From contig NC_090133.1 in assembly GCF_040581485.1 (NCBI RefSeq), positions 27,058,139-27,122,138 of the forward strand: 64,000 nt of DNA, written 5' to 3'. Positions 21,304-31,959 of this stretch are shown here, one piece after another. Position 1 is the first letter of the stretch, and each line of letters opens with the position of its first letter. This DNA comes from Linepithema humile (taxonomy: Eukaryota; Arthropoda; Insecta; Hymenoptera; Formicidae). A program made the translations under genes and the position numbers. The notes beneath the pieces were generated by a model, which was not told the origin of the DNA, searched no databases, and saw only the letters and a list, made by a program, of their open reading frames with translations.

Positions 21304-23638
21304 TTGTGCGCTCGTCTCACCATTTCGCGACGGTGTCCGGCAGGTCGGCGAGGTCGCGGTATTGCGCATTTGCTTGGGAGATTGAGCGGGGCATAAGTTG
21401 CTGTTGTACATCGACTCGTTGTTGTTGAGCTTGGCGCCGTTGGAATTCGGCGAGAGGCTGCACACGATCCTCTTCTCGCCGTCCGCGGACTGCGGACTGT
21501 GCGGCGACGACGAGCCGTTGCCGCCGTGCGGTTCCCGCGGCGGTGATGTCGACTCTCTCATGGCATGACTTCTGACCAGCAGTTTCAATTTCGCAGTATT
21601 CGTCTGCAACACGCATCGCGGGGACACTCGCGATAATAATAATTCTCATAATCATTGTAAACGGAAATTTCTCACTGTCATAGTCGACAAATTGAAATTT
21701 CAATAATAAATACTTTACATCTGTGTTTCAATTGAAATTTGTATTATTGACGAATCAATTGTACACGTGTGAATTAATTTTGTTTATATAGAAAAGATTA
21801 TCGAAATTTGAATAATTAATAATAAAATTAAATAAAATCATACAACACTGCTGTGGAGAATGTTATTACATCTTTTTTTGAAACTTGTATTATTAATTAT
21901 TTGATGGAAAATGTTAATATCGCCTACACATCGCTGATAGATTACAATACATTAAATTCGTGTTTATTATTCAATATCGCGGAATTGGAACACGTGAATA
22001 AACAATGAATTAATCGTTCGCTCTTCACATATTCTTCTTTATGCATACATTTTTTTCGCTAGCTTAATGACTTCTCGGCGAAGGCTCGCAATGAGAAGAG
22101 GTGCGCGCGAGACTTGAGCGGGCGGTAATGTGATGATTAATGAATCGCACACATACTCGATTGCGGAAGATCTTGTTGTCGGTGTCCGATTTGTCGGGTG
22201 GCGGCGGGCAGGAGGACGCGGGACGGTGGAGCGAATTCGTTGCGGGGGTGGTGCTGACGTTGGGGTTGGCATTCCCGTCTATCATATCCGACTCCGAGGC
22301 GTCCTGGTGAGGTGCACCACCACCGGAGCCACCACTTACGGCGAGGCCTTGCCTGGAGGACGGCAGTGAGGGCATTCCTCCGCGCACCACCACCGTGGGG
22401 CTCTCAGGTCGGTCCTGCGACCTGCTTCCTTTATACACCACTATGCTTGGTACTGCAATCACCGAGTGCGTGAACCGCGATTATTACGTTATGCAGCTCT
22501 GCGATGAAAATTTCCGCGGGCCAGTTTAGTCGGCTTTTTCGGCGAAAATGTCGATCGCCTGCTTTTCAACTTTCGGCGTTCGATAATTTTCGAATATCTC
22601 TAAATTGAATTTTCAATGGAAGTTTCGCGAAGGAAAGGATCCACGCAAGATCAAAAATATGATTTTGTTATGAATTTTCTTTCTCGAAGCTTACGACATT
22701 TTCGTTGGAGAAGAATCGATCCTAAGCTGGCCGAAGAATCTGGAGTGAAGGAATATTCAACAAGACAGGGCTCAAGCAGGGTATAAAAGTGTTTCACAAT
22801 TTGCGAATTTAATTGTAATTATAGATTCTTGATGTAATCTAAAATTGAATTTTTCTCAGCAAAAATTTATCTTAATTTTTCGATTTTTAACATCGTATAT
22901 TTTGATCACTAAACTTCAGGATACGAATTCGATTAAAATTTCTTTAAAATTAACAAAAAATTTTCTCCTAATTTTTTACCATTTAATTTAAACAACTAAA
23001 TAAATAATCCGAATAACTATCGCTTATTTTACTAATCAGGGAATCTATTATTGTAATGAAAATCACGAATTGTGACGACAGTCTATTACTATATTTATTA
23101 CGATTTAAAATTTTGCAATCTTTTAATAAAAAATAAACGCTTATCTATCAACAATAAAATTTTATAATTCTTTATTAATAATGCTTTCAATCGGGTGCAA
23201 AATAATCTGTGCTACTGTGACGTAACTACTATACGTGCGCATTTAGCCGTGCGGTGGCTGCCGGTGACATTTCTACAGCGGAATTTATCAATATTGATGA
23301 ACAACAAGATTGACAAACAACAGGCATCGATGCACCGTTCCACAAAATCGATCAGTCTTACATCAATTGAGTCGATAATTCGCGTCATTCATCGCCGAAT
23401 GAACTCCGAAGAGAGTATTTCCGATACGCTCCCGATTGTTCCGTTTCCTTTGTGCAAATGTGCGTGTGCATATAATACGTGCATGTGTAACACTCGAGTA
23501 CACACGTGGCATTAAATCGAGTTTTTCGCGAAAATTACGCGAAAAAGGGGAACGGGAAGACGAAGGGGGAAAAAAAAGAACAAAAAAAAATTCGACGTGG
23601 GCGGTGAAAGAGGCACACTTACTCTCCAGGCGGGCCAT
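14983..23638 (-). CDS. enc: Encore-type R3H/SUZ-domain RNA-binding protein, complete CDS
   Basis: Fifteen coding exons on the - strand join in phase into 3987 nt (1328 codons plus stop): 23638-23623, 22452-22157, 21603-21321, 21200-20781, 20454-19851, 19759-19584, 19350-18365, 18199-18014, 17939-17786, 17694-17504, 17374-17204, 17125-16963, 16878-16692, 16601-16498, 15032-14983. A Ser/Pro/Asn-rich N-terminus precedes an R3H domain (about residues 352-425, RMLVH as the Arg-x3-His signature), then a SUZ-like segment (PRRSILKR to EEREEEYERARRR). The rest is a long Gln/Pro/Tyr-rich low-complexity tail with DPDNPPKFFN. R3H and SUZ bind single-stranded RNA. The family comprises Drosophila Encore and vertebrate R3HDM1/R3HDM2/ARPP21. 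Encore is cytoplasmic and acts in germline mRNA control and cyst divisions. The protein is somewhat shorter than my recollection of fly Encore. The orthologue call is strong at family level; any role in this insect is inferred. Confidence 0.94.
15033..16497 (-). other. Last encore intron
   Basis: A 1465-nt intron with gtatgag donor and ttccag acceptor. If it is retained, translation would end after four residues (GMRN then TAG). Nothing else is supported inside; the small + strand frame near 15364-15558 has no recognisable homology. Confidence 0.75.
16498..16601 (-). CDS. enc: encore coding exon 14
   Basis: Encodes SKVTSLPPSGARPNF and ending VPKDIRE. It enters in phase 2 and leaves in phase 1 at gtatga. 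Confidence 0.88.
16692..16878 (-). CDS. enc: encore coding exon 13
   Basis: Encodes GDMRLMHPGVPTNPR and SFDGRNQKIRKQR; Pro/Ser-rich. Phase 1 in, phase 2 out. Confidence 0.9.
16963..17125 (-). CDS. enc: encore coding exon 12
   Basis: Encodes VVPGVRATTPGNSQ, HELFGGGSGDRS and RYPLPMYQGVHIVQ. Only this frame is compatible with both neighbouring exons. Confidence 0.9.
17204..17374 (-). CDS. enc: encore coding exon 11
   Basis: A 57-codon exon in phase 0, encoding IPGMPLMYVNSSSYAAPA and ending NLVFRQNVP. Confidence 0.9.
17504..17694 (-). CDS. enc: encore coding exon 10
   Basis: Tyr/Pro/Thr-rich low-complexity segment including YPPGQPTIQPPPVM and PTPPNTPTSSQ. Phase 1 in, phase 0 out. Confidence 0.9.
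17786..17939 (-). CDS. enc: encore coding exon 9
   Basis: Encodes PQQTMYFVPPPGTAIS and a Gln-rich RQQLHQQQ stretch. Phase 0 in, phase 1 out. Confidence 0.9.
18014..18199 (-). CDS. enc: encore coding exon 8
   Basis: Encodes DVADLSGYFLGMNIYDQR, a motif consistent with the R3HDM/Encore family, then a Pro/Gln-rich stretch. Two donors lie 6 nt apart (GT at 18013 and at 18007); both keep the frame, and the longer form adds Val-Arg. Confidence 0.9.
18365..19350 (-). CDS. enc: encore coding exon 7, poly-Gln and poly-Pro
   Basis: The largest exon, 986 nt. It encodes a Ser-rich start, GSIYRYDPDNPPKFFNIEN, a first Gln run (about seven), a run of about 12 Pro, then (QP)n followed by about ten Gln. The Gln-coding DNA is a CAG/CAA-type repeat on the - strand at about 18644-18720. 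Such tracts are common in this family's tail and are likely length-variable. Confidence 0.93.
18644..18720 (-). repeat. enc: Coding CAG-type repeat for poly-Gln and Gln-Pro
   Basis: On the + strand this is tandem TGC/GCTGCT followed by GGTTGC and GGCTGC hexamers. On the coding strand it gives about ten Gln after several Gln-Pro pairs. The mix of trinucleotide and hexanucleotide units suggests replication slippage. Confidence 0.9.
19584..19759 (-). CDS. enc: encore coding exon 6
   Basis: Encodes QNRLLKGESFDGRDSFRG and FSFGGYTKGMLSRGDS. Phase 2 in, phase 1 out. Confidence 0.92.
19851..20454 (-). CDS. enc: encore coding exon 5, R3H and SUZ domains
   Basis: A 604-nt exon. It encodes LEQFIAETINRNQKD, then the R3H core with NRMLVHRVAAYFGMEHN, then RDDLILSEEPRRSILKR and FEEREEEYERARRRIF as the SUZ segment. 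Both RNA-binding modules sit in one exon. Confidence 0.97.
20521..20547. repeat. Poly(A) homopolymer in encore intron
   Basis: A run of 27 A on + (poly-T on the transcribed strand) about 70 nt upstream of the R3H exon acceptor at 20454. Confidence 0.9.
20781..21200 (-). CDS. enc: encore coding exon 4
   Basis: A 420-nt exon encoding a Ser/Asn/Gln-rich region with HSPKSITSPTNGNKLEN and a Cys pair motif CNNCVKNNQ. Phase 1 in and out. Confidence 0.92.
21259..21301. repeat. (GA)n microsatellite in encore intron
   Basis: On the transcribed - strand it is a (CT)n tract, just downstream of the exon 3 donor at 21320. Confidence 0.95.
21321..21603 (-). CDS. enc: encore coding exon 3
   Basis: Encodes TNTAKLKLLVRSHAMRES then a Ser/Pro/Asn-rich stretch including SPNSNGAKLNNNESMYNS. 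Phase 0 in, phase 1 out. Confidence 0.92.
22157..22452 (-). CDS. enc: encore coding exon 2
   Basis: Encodes PSIVVYKGSRSQDRPESP then a Gly/Ser-rich segment and DKSDTDNKIFRNR at the donor gtatgt. The first two bases complete an Ile codon started in the tiny start exon. Confidence 0.92.
22453..23622 (-). other. First encore coding intron
   Basis: A 1170-nt, AT-rich intron. A TATA-box-like GGGTATAAAAG lies on the + strand near 22779, without any gene beyond it. Nothing else is supported. Confidence 0.75.
23623..23638 (-). CDS. enc: encore start exon, 16 coding nt
   Basis: ATG GCC CGC CTG GAG A, then donor gtaagtg. An in-frame TAA two codons upstream of the ATG closes the frame, and the leftover A joins TA of exon 2 to read MARLEIPSIVVY. 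The perfect phase match to a 16-nt coding piece is the argument for this start. Confidence 0.82.
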
Positions 23639-24150
23639 GTGTTAAATGCGTCATGGAATTACGGTGCGGTACTACACCCTTCAACCGGTGGGTGGTTTCG
23701 ACACACGCACACACGCAGGTGCCCAACTCAGAGGTCGGTTAGTACGCGAATCTTCCGGGTGACGTGCAGCACGAAGGGCTGATACTAGGAGCCAGATCAC
23801 TGCACGTCCACCTTCCGACATCGTACGCTCTGTAAGCAGACACAACACGCTCGTGACGCTCTCGTACGGGGAACGTGAGACGCGTTCGTGGAATTTCCGC
23901 GCCCTCCCCCTCGCACCCCGCGAGATATAAATAAGATAATGATAAAAAGCGAGGCTTAAACCCTCGCGCTACCCTGCGCCGCGCGAGCTTCGAAGCTCCC
24001 CCGGTGCAGTCATATCGAATTATGACGTCAAAAGCGAGAAATCGTGTCCATTTTTTCCCCTGGCTTTTCGTACGTGAAAAATGAATTGAATTCGCTTCGT
24101 CGCGCGTATTCAATGATGCGAAGATTCGTAAATTAATTCTCTGCAAATTT
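23639..24150 (-). promoter_or_regulatory. Probable encore 5' UTR and possible proximal promoter
   Basis: GC-rich DNA directly upstream of the encore ATG. On the - strand there is a TATTTATATC stretch (TATA-like, about 23930-23940) and a splice-acceptor-like CTTACAG near 23837. These allow either a local transcription start or a 5' UTR exon fed from a distant promoter; the sequence does not decide between them. Confidence 0.35.
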
Positions 24151-26239
24151 CAATGTATCATACGTGGAACGCTCACTCTCGAGAAAATTGAATGTATGTT
24201 TATTCATGCTTTCAATAAAGATGAAATTTTACGGCTGTTTCGTTGCTGAGAATAAATAAAAGGGAACATTTTTCATTATTTTATTCGTTAAAGGAAATGA
24301 TTTTTTTAACGGCAGTTTAAATTCGGGGCTGAAAAAGTTAATAAATGGCTACCGTTCATTTTCGATGGAAGTACACGATGCATGCGGATTGATTCGTACA
24401 CATATTTACTAATGCAAGGTAATAAAATGTGGAGTTTCGATACATTTTCAATCCATATCGAACGCGAGCGGTAGCGTGCAAAAGAAGAATGATTTTATTT
24501 TGCACGGTGAGGGAAAATAATCAACTAACTTCATCGTAATGCAGTACTTATATAGCTGAAACGAGAGCCAGAATTATTCTATCCATCGATACTCGATTCA
24601 TCGAGTTTAATTGGTCGCGTAAAAACGGCGACGGTACAAATCGCGTGCGATTCACTGTAGAGTTTCTCAAAGCTAATTGTACTATTGTTGAATAATTTTT
24701 TGCACTCTCTTCGCTGGTGTAACGCTCGCTGTCCAAGAAAGAGAAGCGACGGAGGAAAAAAAATTACATAATTATTATATAAGAATGTAAAAAAAGAGCT
24801 TCGCTTATCGCGAACTCGGCGGCGAAGACCACGTTGTTGTCTTTTACGCAAAACTCCATGTAATTATTCAATTGCGACGGCGAGCGGCTATGAATCACAA
24901 GGCTCTATAGGTCTGCGTTACACCATGAGTCACTTGTCGCGATCCGTCCGTCCGATTATTTAATGATGGAGTTGCCGTACGAACACTCCCGCGTACGACA
25001 ACGCGATCGACAAATATTACCAGCGACACGTTATTACGTATTAAACGCGGGAATTATTGCGACATTATCGTAACGCGTCAATCGTCTTACGAAGACGTCG
25101 TGCGCAGACGAATATCACAACGAACGATAATTAACTCTCGTCAAAAAGTCCTTTACACGATTTTAATAATCCGATCGGGGGATAAACGCTGCGGGGGAAA
25201 TCGTACTCGAAATTGTACGGCGCAAAATAAACGTGATATTCCGCGCGAACGAATGTAGCCAATAAAATGAGTGGCGCAGGCATCAGCATGCTTGATTAAT
25301 TGCGCCCCCGCGCAATTTATTTATCGTTTCCCAATAATGCGACATCTGATTCGTGAATCAATCGCCGACTAATTAGCACATTAGCGTCACTTTAAATGCC
25401 GATGAAAATCAGCCAAGAAATTTCAATCTCTACGCTCTTTCTGCTTCGAAAAATTAAGTAGATTTCAGTCGACTCTAATTGAAGTTTAATATGAAAACGA
25501 CTTATGTGTTAAATTATAACTGAAAGTGGCTCTTTGATGTACAGTCGGATGGAGGAAATAAAGGCGAATGGGAGTTGAGCATGATTGAGAGGCGCTGTAC
25601 AGTAATTCGATTTACTAACCGCGTAGACAAAGTTTGAAGAACTTTGGTCCTTCTTTCCTTCTACTTGCCTCCGCGGTGAACTTTTTGAAAGCGCACTGAT
25701 CGCATCCGTTCACATGTCGCTTTAAGTATTTCGTGCTATTATTACTGTATTTGGAAAATAATTTTCAAACTTTAGTTCAATGTTAAATGAAAACTGTTAG
25801 TTTTCGAGAAACAAAATTTCTTAATTTTCCTCAAACTTGAATATGTCGCGCTCAAATAGTTTCTCGCCGACATATTAATGTTCAAAATTTAATCAGTTGA
25901 AGATTCGACGAGAAAAATGATTGTGCATGCAGCATTTTGTAAATCACGCTTGATTCTCACTCGCTTTCATTTTTCCCATCTACTTGATTTATGCTAAATT
26001 ATTCAAAGAGTAGAAAAACGGCGCTAAATTATGCAAAGATGCGGATGACAATGGAAAGGCGAAAAATAGCGAGTCGTCAGTTTTGCAATTTACAGGAAAG
26101 AGTAAGCCAGACACGATAAGAACTGTTTCTTCAGTTGCTCTCGCTCTTTGTCGAACAAACCTCCAGTTGAGCTCGGTGGTCTCCATGGCGGCTAATTGCG
26201 AAAGCGTGCGAATCATCGCCCAGTTAAATTTAAACCGGA
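24151..26239. other. Non-coding DNA, upstream of encore
   Basis: AT-rich with no long open frame, no repeat family and no recognisable exon. Confidence 0.5.
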
Positions 26240-28028
26240 AATGCGACTACGTACACTCCGTGCACACTCTTCCTCCTCGCGTTTCTGCCGCATTCCTCCC
26301 CGCGCGCGACGCGGATAAATTTATCCTCCATTCTCGGTCGCGGCGCGCCGATCACGAGCCGCTCTCGATCGCCGTCGATCGGCTCGCATTTTTCCCGTCG
26401 CTTTCCTCGACCTCCGCGCGCTCTCCTTCCCTCTTCCTTTGTTTTCGCCCCTTTTCTCCCGATATCCTCTATTTTTATTTCCTCCGCGTCCTTGTGCACA
26501 AACAAACGCGCGTACTCTCAATGGCTATCGATCGACACGCGCATCGTTCATCTTCATTCCCGCCTCTTCTCTCCGGTCGTCTTCATTCAACCGAACTTTC
26601 ACCCGCTTTCCGCCGATCGAATCACCTTGATCGACTCGATCGCGCCCCCTCCCGACTCTTCCTCTCGGCTTCTCCTCGCGCCACAGGTCGGCCGAAAAAA
26701 AAAAAAAAAAAAGAGAGTGCGAGACCCACTCGATTTCGTTGAATCGTGAACCGTGTTTATCAATCGATCAGTGTCCTTCTCCTCAATTTCCCTTCTTCCA
26801 CCCGAACACTCGTCTTATCTCATAAACGCGTCAAATGATTTAGCGAAGCGTTATCGGCCGACTAGCCGCGTGTATTTTACAGCCGATAAACGCGGCCAGC
26901 CTCGTAAAAGCGACTCGAACCGAAGGCTGTTTACCGATCGGAGCACAGCGGCCGATTTTTCTTCCTCCTCGTCTCTCCCTCCCCCCCCCCCTCGTCAATG
27001 TCGCCCGGCTATTACCACGGGGGAGTCCTAAGGGTCGCGTCCCGCTCGTAAAAGCGCCCGCGGGATATCGTCTCTCTTCGCCCGCGAGCGGGAAATATGA
27101 CCGGGCACTGAAACCTCACCGAGAAGGGGCAGGCGCGCGCGAGTGATGACTTTGTTACGGCAAGCAGCGTCAACGTGTATCGGCCGTTTTACGGCCGAGT
27201 GTCCAATTTGTTGCCGCGCTCTCTCACGACATTTTCACGCCGACGGCTTTATCCGACGGCGAACGAGATTAATTAAGTAGATAGAGCTGCCGCACACCGT
27301 GGATCGACAACCCCCCCGGACACCCCCGAGCGACAAACGGAATTATCGGCGAGCCGTTATTTCCACGAGCGCGATTCCTCCGCGAGTTGTCACAAGATCG
27401 CGATCTCGCGGGCGAGATATCGTCGATCGTCGGTTCACAGGAAAGTTGTATATCGATATTGAAACTCCGTCCGATGCCCCAAGATCGGCGCACGTCGGCG
27501 TGATCGTTGTTCTCGCGGTCGATCGACGATCTCGAGGGGGATCGATCGAGCGGAAATGCGGACCGTCGCGCGACCTTCCGGCCGCGATTCTCGCTTTTTC
27601 GCGGGCCACGCTTTGGCAAGGCTCCGCGGCGTCTCGAAAATAGCAGAACTCTTCTCTTTCTCTCTCTCTCTTGCTCTTTCCGCTCGCGTTTCTCACGCGC
27701 GCGGAATTCGCCGCGTTTTTCCCGACTTCTACGTGCCGTGTGTTCCGCGGGGAACCGGAGAAACCGCCGGGCGACGGAAGAAAAAGCGGCGTACGATGGG
27801 AAATGTGTGGCGATAAACGCGCGGTCGTCCCGCAGCCGAGATTCGGCGAGGAGAGACGAGAGCCTGGACCAGCAGCAAACCGCCGAGTGTAGCGTCGCGT
27901 CGCCGCGGGACCGCTTTGCGCGAGAGACTGAAGCGCGCGCGCGGCACACGGCTTACCCGGGTCGAGGAGGGAGCGGCGAGGGGGTGGACGGCACGTCAGA
28001 GGGAACGGGAGCGTCACGAAGCCAGGGC

Positions 28029-28062
<34 letters not shown>

Positions 28063-28560
28063 AAGGGAAAAGGAGACGCAAAGTCTCGGCTCGCGGAAGC
28101 GAGAGCGAGAACGAAAGAGAGAGAGAGAGAGAGAGAGAGGCGAAATCACGACAAGAGCGATAGAGACAGAGAGATCCGATAACGGGGCGAGAGGGTGAGG
28201 ACAGAGACATCGCCATCGCCAGCGGGCATCACGGACGGAGATACGAGGGGTATCGGGGGGAGGGAGAGGGAAAGCGATCGGGATGATTGGAAGGAGATGG
28301 TGAAGCGCGGAGAACAGCGGCGGAGAACGGAGATGGGTGATAACAGCGAGGGAGATAAGGAAAGAAGAGAGAGAAAAGAGAGCGGGGGAGTGAGACGTGT
28401 GTCGGCGGAGTGCACGCGTGCGCGCGTGTCCACCCGTGTATACCCGGTGTACGCCGAGTTACACGCTGCTTTCTCGAGTTTCACCCCGCCGACCCTGGGA
28501 CTTTATTCCGGCAGAATCCGAATGTCTGCCCTGTGAAACGCCGCTACTACTTATCGCGCG
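26240..28560. promoter_or_regulatory. CpG-dense, (GA)n-rich block, candidate distal promoter
   Basis: About 2.3 kb rich in CG dinucleotides, with overlapping open frames on both strands and no protein resemblance, the signature of an unmethylated CpG-rich block and not of coding. (GA)n tracts at about 28029-28058 and 28117-28139 are typical GAGA-type promoter motifs in insects. The encore gene reads away from here on the - strand, so this is a candidate upstream start region for a long encore transcript. This is inference only. Confidence 0.35.
28029..28139. repeat. Paired (GA)n tracts
   Basis: Two GA-rich tracts separated by about 58 nt of GC-rich DNA. Confidence 0.85.
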
Positions 28561-30000
28561 AAAACGCTCCATTCATTGTGCGCGAAAAGCGCGAGAGATT
28601 CGGCGCCCTTCTCGGGATAAACCGAAGCCGAGCTTCCTGCCGACGGTTTCGATTCGTGGGAGCGACTTCCCCGACGACGGTTTAAAACTCACGCGGCCGA
28701 ATTTGCGACAGAAATCTATTTATAATTTCGCACGACATATAACACATGGGGTGTATTTGAAAAGGGCGGAATGCACACGTGCGCGAAGCATGTGTGCGAT
28801 GTGTATTTTGTATGCGCGTATTCTTCACGTGCTTTCTATTATACCAAACGTCAATAATGCCTTTTATATTTCCGGTTTAGGGCTTTTCGGGTCATCGCAC
28901 AAATATCATGCGTCGTGATTCAAGACTGCATTTGACAGTTTAGCATCTCGAATAGCTTGACATGTGCAAAATGTTAAGTGTAAAATATCAATAGCTCGTG
29001 GAATAAATAAATTATTTAATAAAATTGCGGCTGTGGATTTTCCATCGATTATTATCAGGTTTTATCGATATGTTCGACCCGAAAAATCCTAAACTGAAAG
29101 TGCAATGTATTATTGACGCTTAGCATGCTTGAAATCCAGGCAATTTATAATTCACAACGGAATTCGAATTTCATGTGCATTAGGCACAGGGGAATTTTGA
29201 AAAATTAAAATAGACAAATGTGTAATACATACATTTAATAATTCACATTTTCTTTCGATTTCTCGACTATTTTTTATTGCATTATTAATAGATTTCTATC
29301 TCGAATTTCATCGTGAATTATAAATTTCTAAAGCAGGCTTTAGAAAAATCGAGCGGAACAGGCATTGGTCTTTAATCTTTTGATGCGCAAAAGATTAATG
29401 CAATAAAAGTTTAATTTTCAAAAATGTATTACTTAATTCGAAATCGGTCTAACAAATATTAAAAATATATAAACAATGAATTTTATAAAATTTTAGTAAA
29501 TTTTACTCGATCAATAATTATGGTATTGTAAACTTTGGGGAAAAAGTTTAGAAGGGGAAAATGCGAGAAAAAAAATTAACAAGCTGATTTAACTATTAAT
29601 AATTAAATGATAATCAAACCTTTTCCAATAAATACTAAATATCAGGGCAATGCAATTTACAAGACAGAGGTTTACGTTCGCTTTGAAACGACATTCGATC
29701 TAAAGCCTTTTACCGCAATCTGTCTTCCGATATTCACCGGATGTTGATGGATTCTCAGCTCAGACAAGAGAGACGGATGTCACTTCCATTATCCTTTTCC
29801 TTCATCGCAATCGCAGAAGACAGAATTAAATCGCGAGGAAGAACCGCGAATGTAAAAAGAAAAAAAAGCGCGCACAAGCGAAGCAAATATTATTATTTGC
29901 AATAAATATAATTACCTAAATAAATTCCGAGTTTCCACGCGAAAAGAGTAAGACAGAATTGCTCTCGATTCCTCGTTATCAAAATTTCCGATAGTTCTCG
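28561..30000. other. Non-coding AT-rich DNA
   Basis: No exon or repeat family is supported. One perfect 10-bp hairpin is present at 29372-29398 and is listed separately. Confidence 0.5.
29372..29398. repeat. Perfect 10-bp inverted repeat
   Basis: TTAATCTTTT, a 7-nt loop GATGCGC, then AAAAGATTAA. Confidence 0.9.
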
Positions 30001-30013
30001 AGAGAAAGAAGGA

Positions 30014-30036
30014 ACGCGCGCGCGCGCGCGCGCGCG
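30014..30036. repeat. (CG)n microsatellite
   Basis: Alternating CG tract, a potential Z-DNA former. Confidence 0.95.
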
Positions 30037-30266
30037 TGCGGATACGCGGACTGATATCTTGGGAGCACGTATTTGATCGTTAATCACGAAAACGGCGAAA
30101 GCGGGGGTGACAAAGCCTTTTCCTGTCCCACATTCGCGAGTCGCTCTGCTCCCGTGAACCAGTGCAGCGGTCGGCACGCGTGAGAGAGCGTGTGCGCGCG
30201 CACGTGCAACCGAGAGTGCGAATGGTGTCTATGACCCATATAACACGCCCAAGCGTAACTAGGTCG

Positions 30267-30302
30267 TGTACCCCTGTATTCCCTGGAATAATACAGGGTG
30301 TC
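30267..30302. repeat. Short inverted repeat with ACAGGGTG end
   Basis: CCCTGTATT, a 9-nt spacer, then AATACAGGG, followed by TGTCCCGATCG. The ACAGGGTG word matches the terminus of the palindromic element at 11438, so this may be a remnant of a related element end. Confidence 0.45.
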
Positions 30303-30741
30303 CCGATCGAATATGCCGGATATAGATTCGGCCGCCATACTCGCGCACGCACGGGATCCTCGTCTCGTTTACTCGCGCCGCGCACACGTCGCGCGGGGAT
30401 GAAGCGTTGGATAAATTTATCCGAACAATAAATAAGAGCGTCATCTCGGGCAAAGCGGGAGCGGTATAAAATATATATCGTTCGTTTAATTGAATTGATC
30501 GTGCGCGATGCAGAACAAATATTGATACCGATATGCGAAATGAAACTTTTAACCGACCACCCGAGATGCTTTCCCGACGTCGTCCTGCGGTTGAAAATTT
30601 GCTCCGCGGAGCAAAACATTTGCCGCGTATCGGCGAACGACGTAAGAGATATCGAATCGGATATAAGAGACACATTGTCTCGCGAGATTGATTTTATCAG
30701 GATCCGTGCGGGACGCGAGCAGGAGGTGCTCTCTCGGTTTA

Positions 30742-30767
30742 CCGACGACGACGACGACGACGACGAC
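30742..30767. repeat. (GAC)n microsatellite
   Basis: Tandem CGA/GAC triplets. Confidence 0.92.
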
Positions 30768-30870
30768 ATCCCGGTTACCCCCGCGCAAATATTTTCCCCG
30801 CGACCCTAAAAACTCCTCTCGTGATAGAAATCGATTGCAGGCGAGACCGCGCGCTTACGCGATGCGAGAG

Positions 30871-30893
30871 GAACAGAGAGAAAGAGAGAGAGG

Positions 30894-30925
<32 letters not shown>
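30871..30925. repeat. (GA)n microsatellite
   Basis: Interrupted AG tract of about 55 bases, purine-rich on +. Confidence 0.93.
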
Positions 30926-31822
30926 TCGATATGATTTCACGTCCCGTCCGTCGCAGAAGGCAAAGCCCGTGATTAATTAGATATCGGATAATTCTGCCGT
31001 CGCGATTATTAACTGGCCAACAGTAACGCGACGCTGAGACATTCGACTCGGGAGTTTATCGAACGCGCGCCATTCTCAGACGAATGGAATTAGGGTAAAA
31101 TTAGATCTCAAAGTCGCGAGAAACTGTGTACAAACAGATGCAAATGAATTTATAGAGCATCGCAGATTTAGCCGATCATTTATCAGAAGCATAGCTGTGA
31201 ATAGATTTGTGCAACATCGGTGGATTCAGCCAGTCGTTTATCGCCAAATAAACGGGGATAAATCGTAAACGAATTTATACAGCGGACCGTCAATTTCGAT
31301 GAAGTAATCCTTCTAATCGATAAATAGAAATAGCGAAACGAGAGGAATAAAACTTTATCCATCCGCTCGCCCACGTGAGGCTCAATTTCCGAAACTCATT
31401 ACGAATCAATTCGTATCAATTATGAGTTACATAATTCAGCTGCGTCACTTATATTAATCGTAATTTATATACAATTTACGTTATTGTTAGCCGTGCAGCC
31501 TCTTCAAATTATCGTCGGGAAAAAGAAAAAAAGAATATCGATTCGATAAGTCTGCGCAACGATCGGGGGGCTCATGTGTCATCAATTGGAGACAAACGAA
31601 TTACATAATTCCTTAATGCAGCCGGCTCGTCGTTCGCCGACTATTATATTTACCGCCGCGCATATTGCGACACCAATCGCAGTAATGGAGCGGATCGGCC
31701 ACATTCTCCGAGTCAAACGTCTCCGGCGGATTCTCCGCTCCGCCGGCGGCACCTAATTCCGAGGTCTAACCCAATTTTCGCGGGAGAGATGACCTAGGTG
31801 CCAAGTACAGGCAGGAAGCAAG

Positions 31823-31923
31823 CAGAGAGAGAGAGAGAGAGAGAGAGAACACACGTTACGGCGAGCACACAAGCACACAGGATGTTCCGCGGGAGACCTC
31901 TCCGCGGGATGGGGCGAGCGAGC

Positions 31924-31954
<31 letters not shown>
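31823..31954. repeat. Two (GA)n tracts flanking a GC-rich core
   Basis: GA tracts at 31823-31848 and about 31917-31954, bordering the candidate regulatory block that carries the X-box. Confidence 0.9.
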
Positions 31955-31956
<2 letters not shown>

Positions 31957-31959
31957 CAA

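Noticed and set aside
27269..28163. Open frames of over 200 codons on both strands, Arg/Ser-rich
   Set aside because: They result from CpG-rich and (GA)n DNA lacking stops; composition is repeat-driven and frames overlap in all directions.
30461..30475. TATAAAATA box on + as a promoter
   Set aside because: No exon follows; the motif sits in an AT-rich island and similar words are common here.
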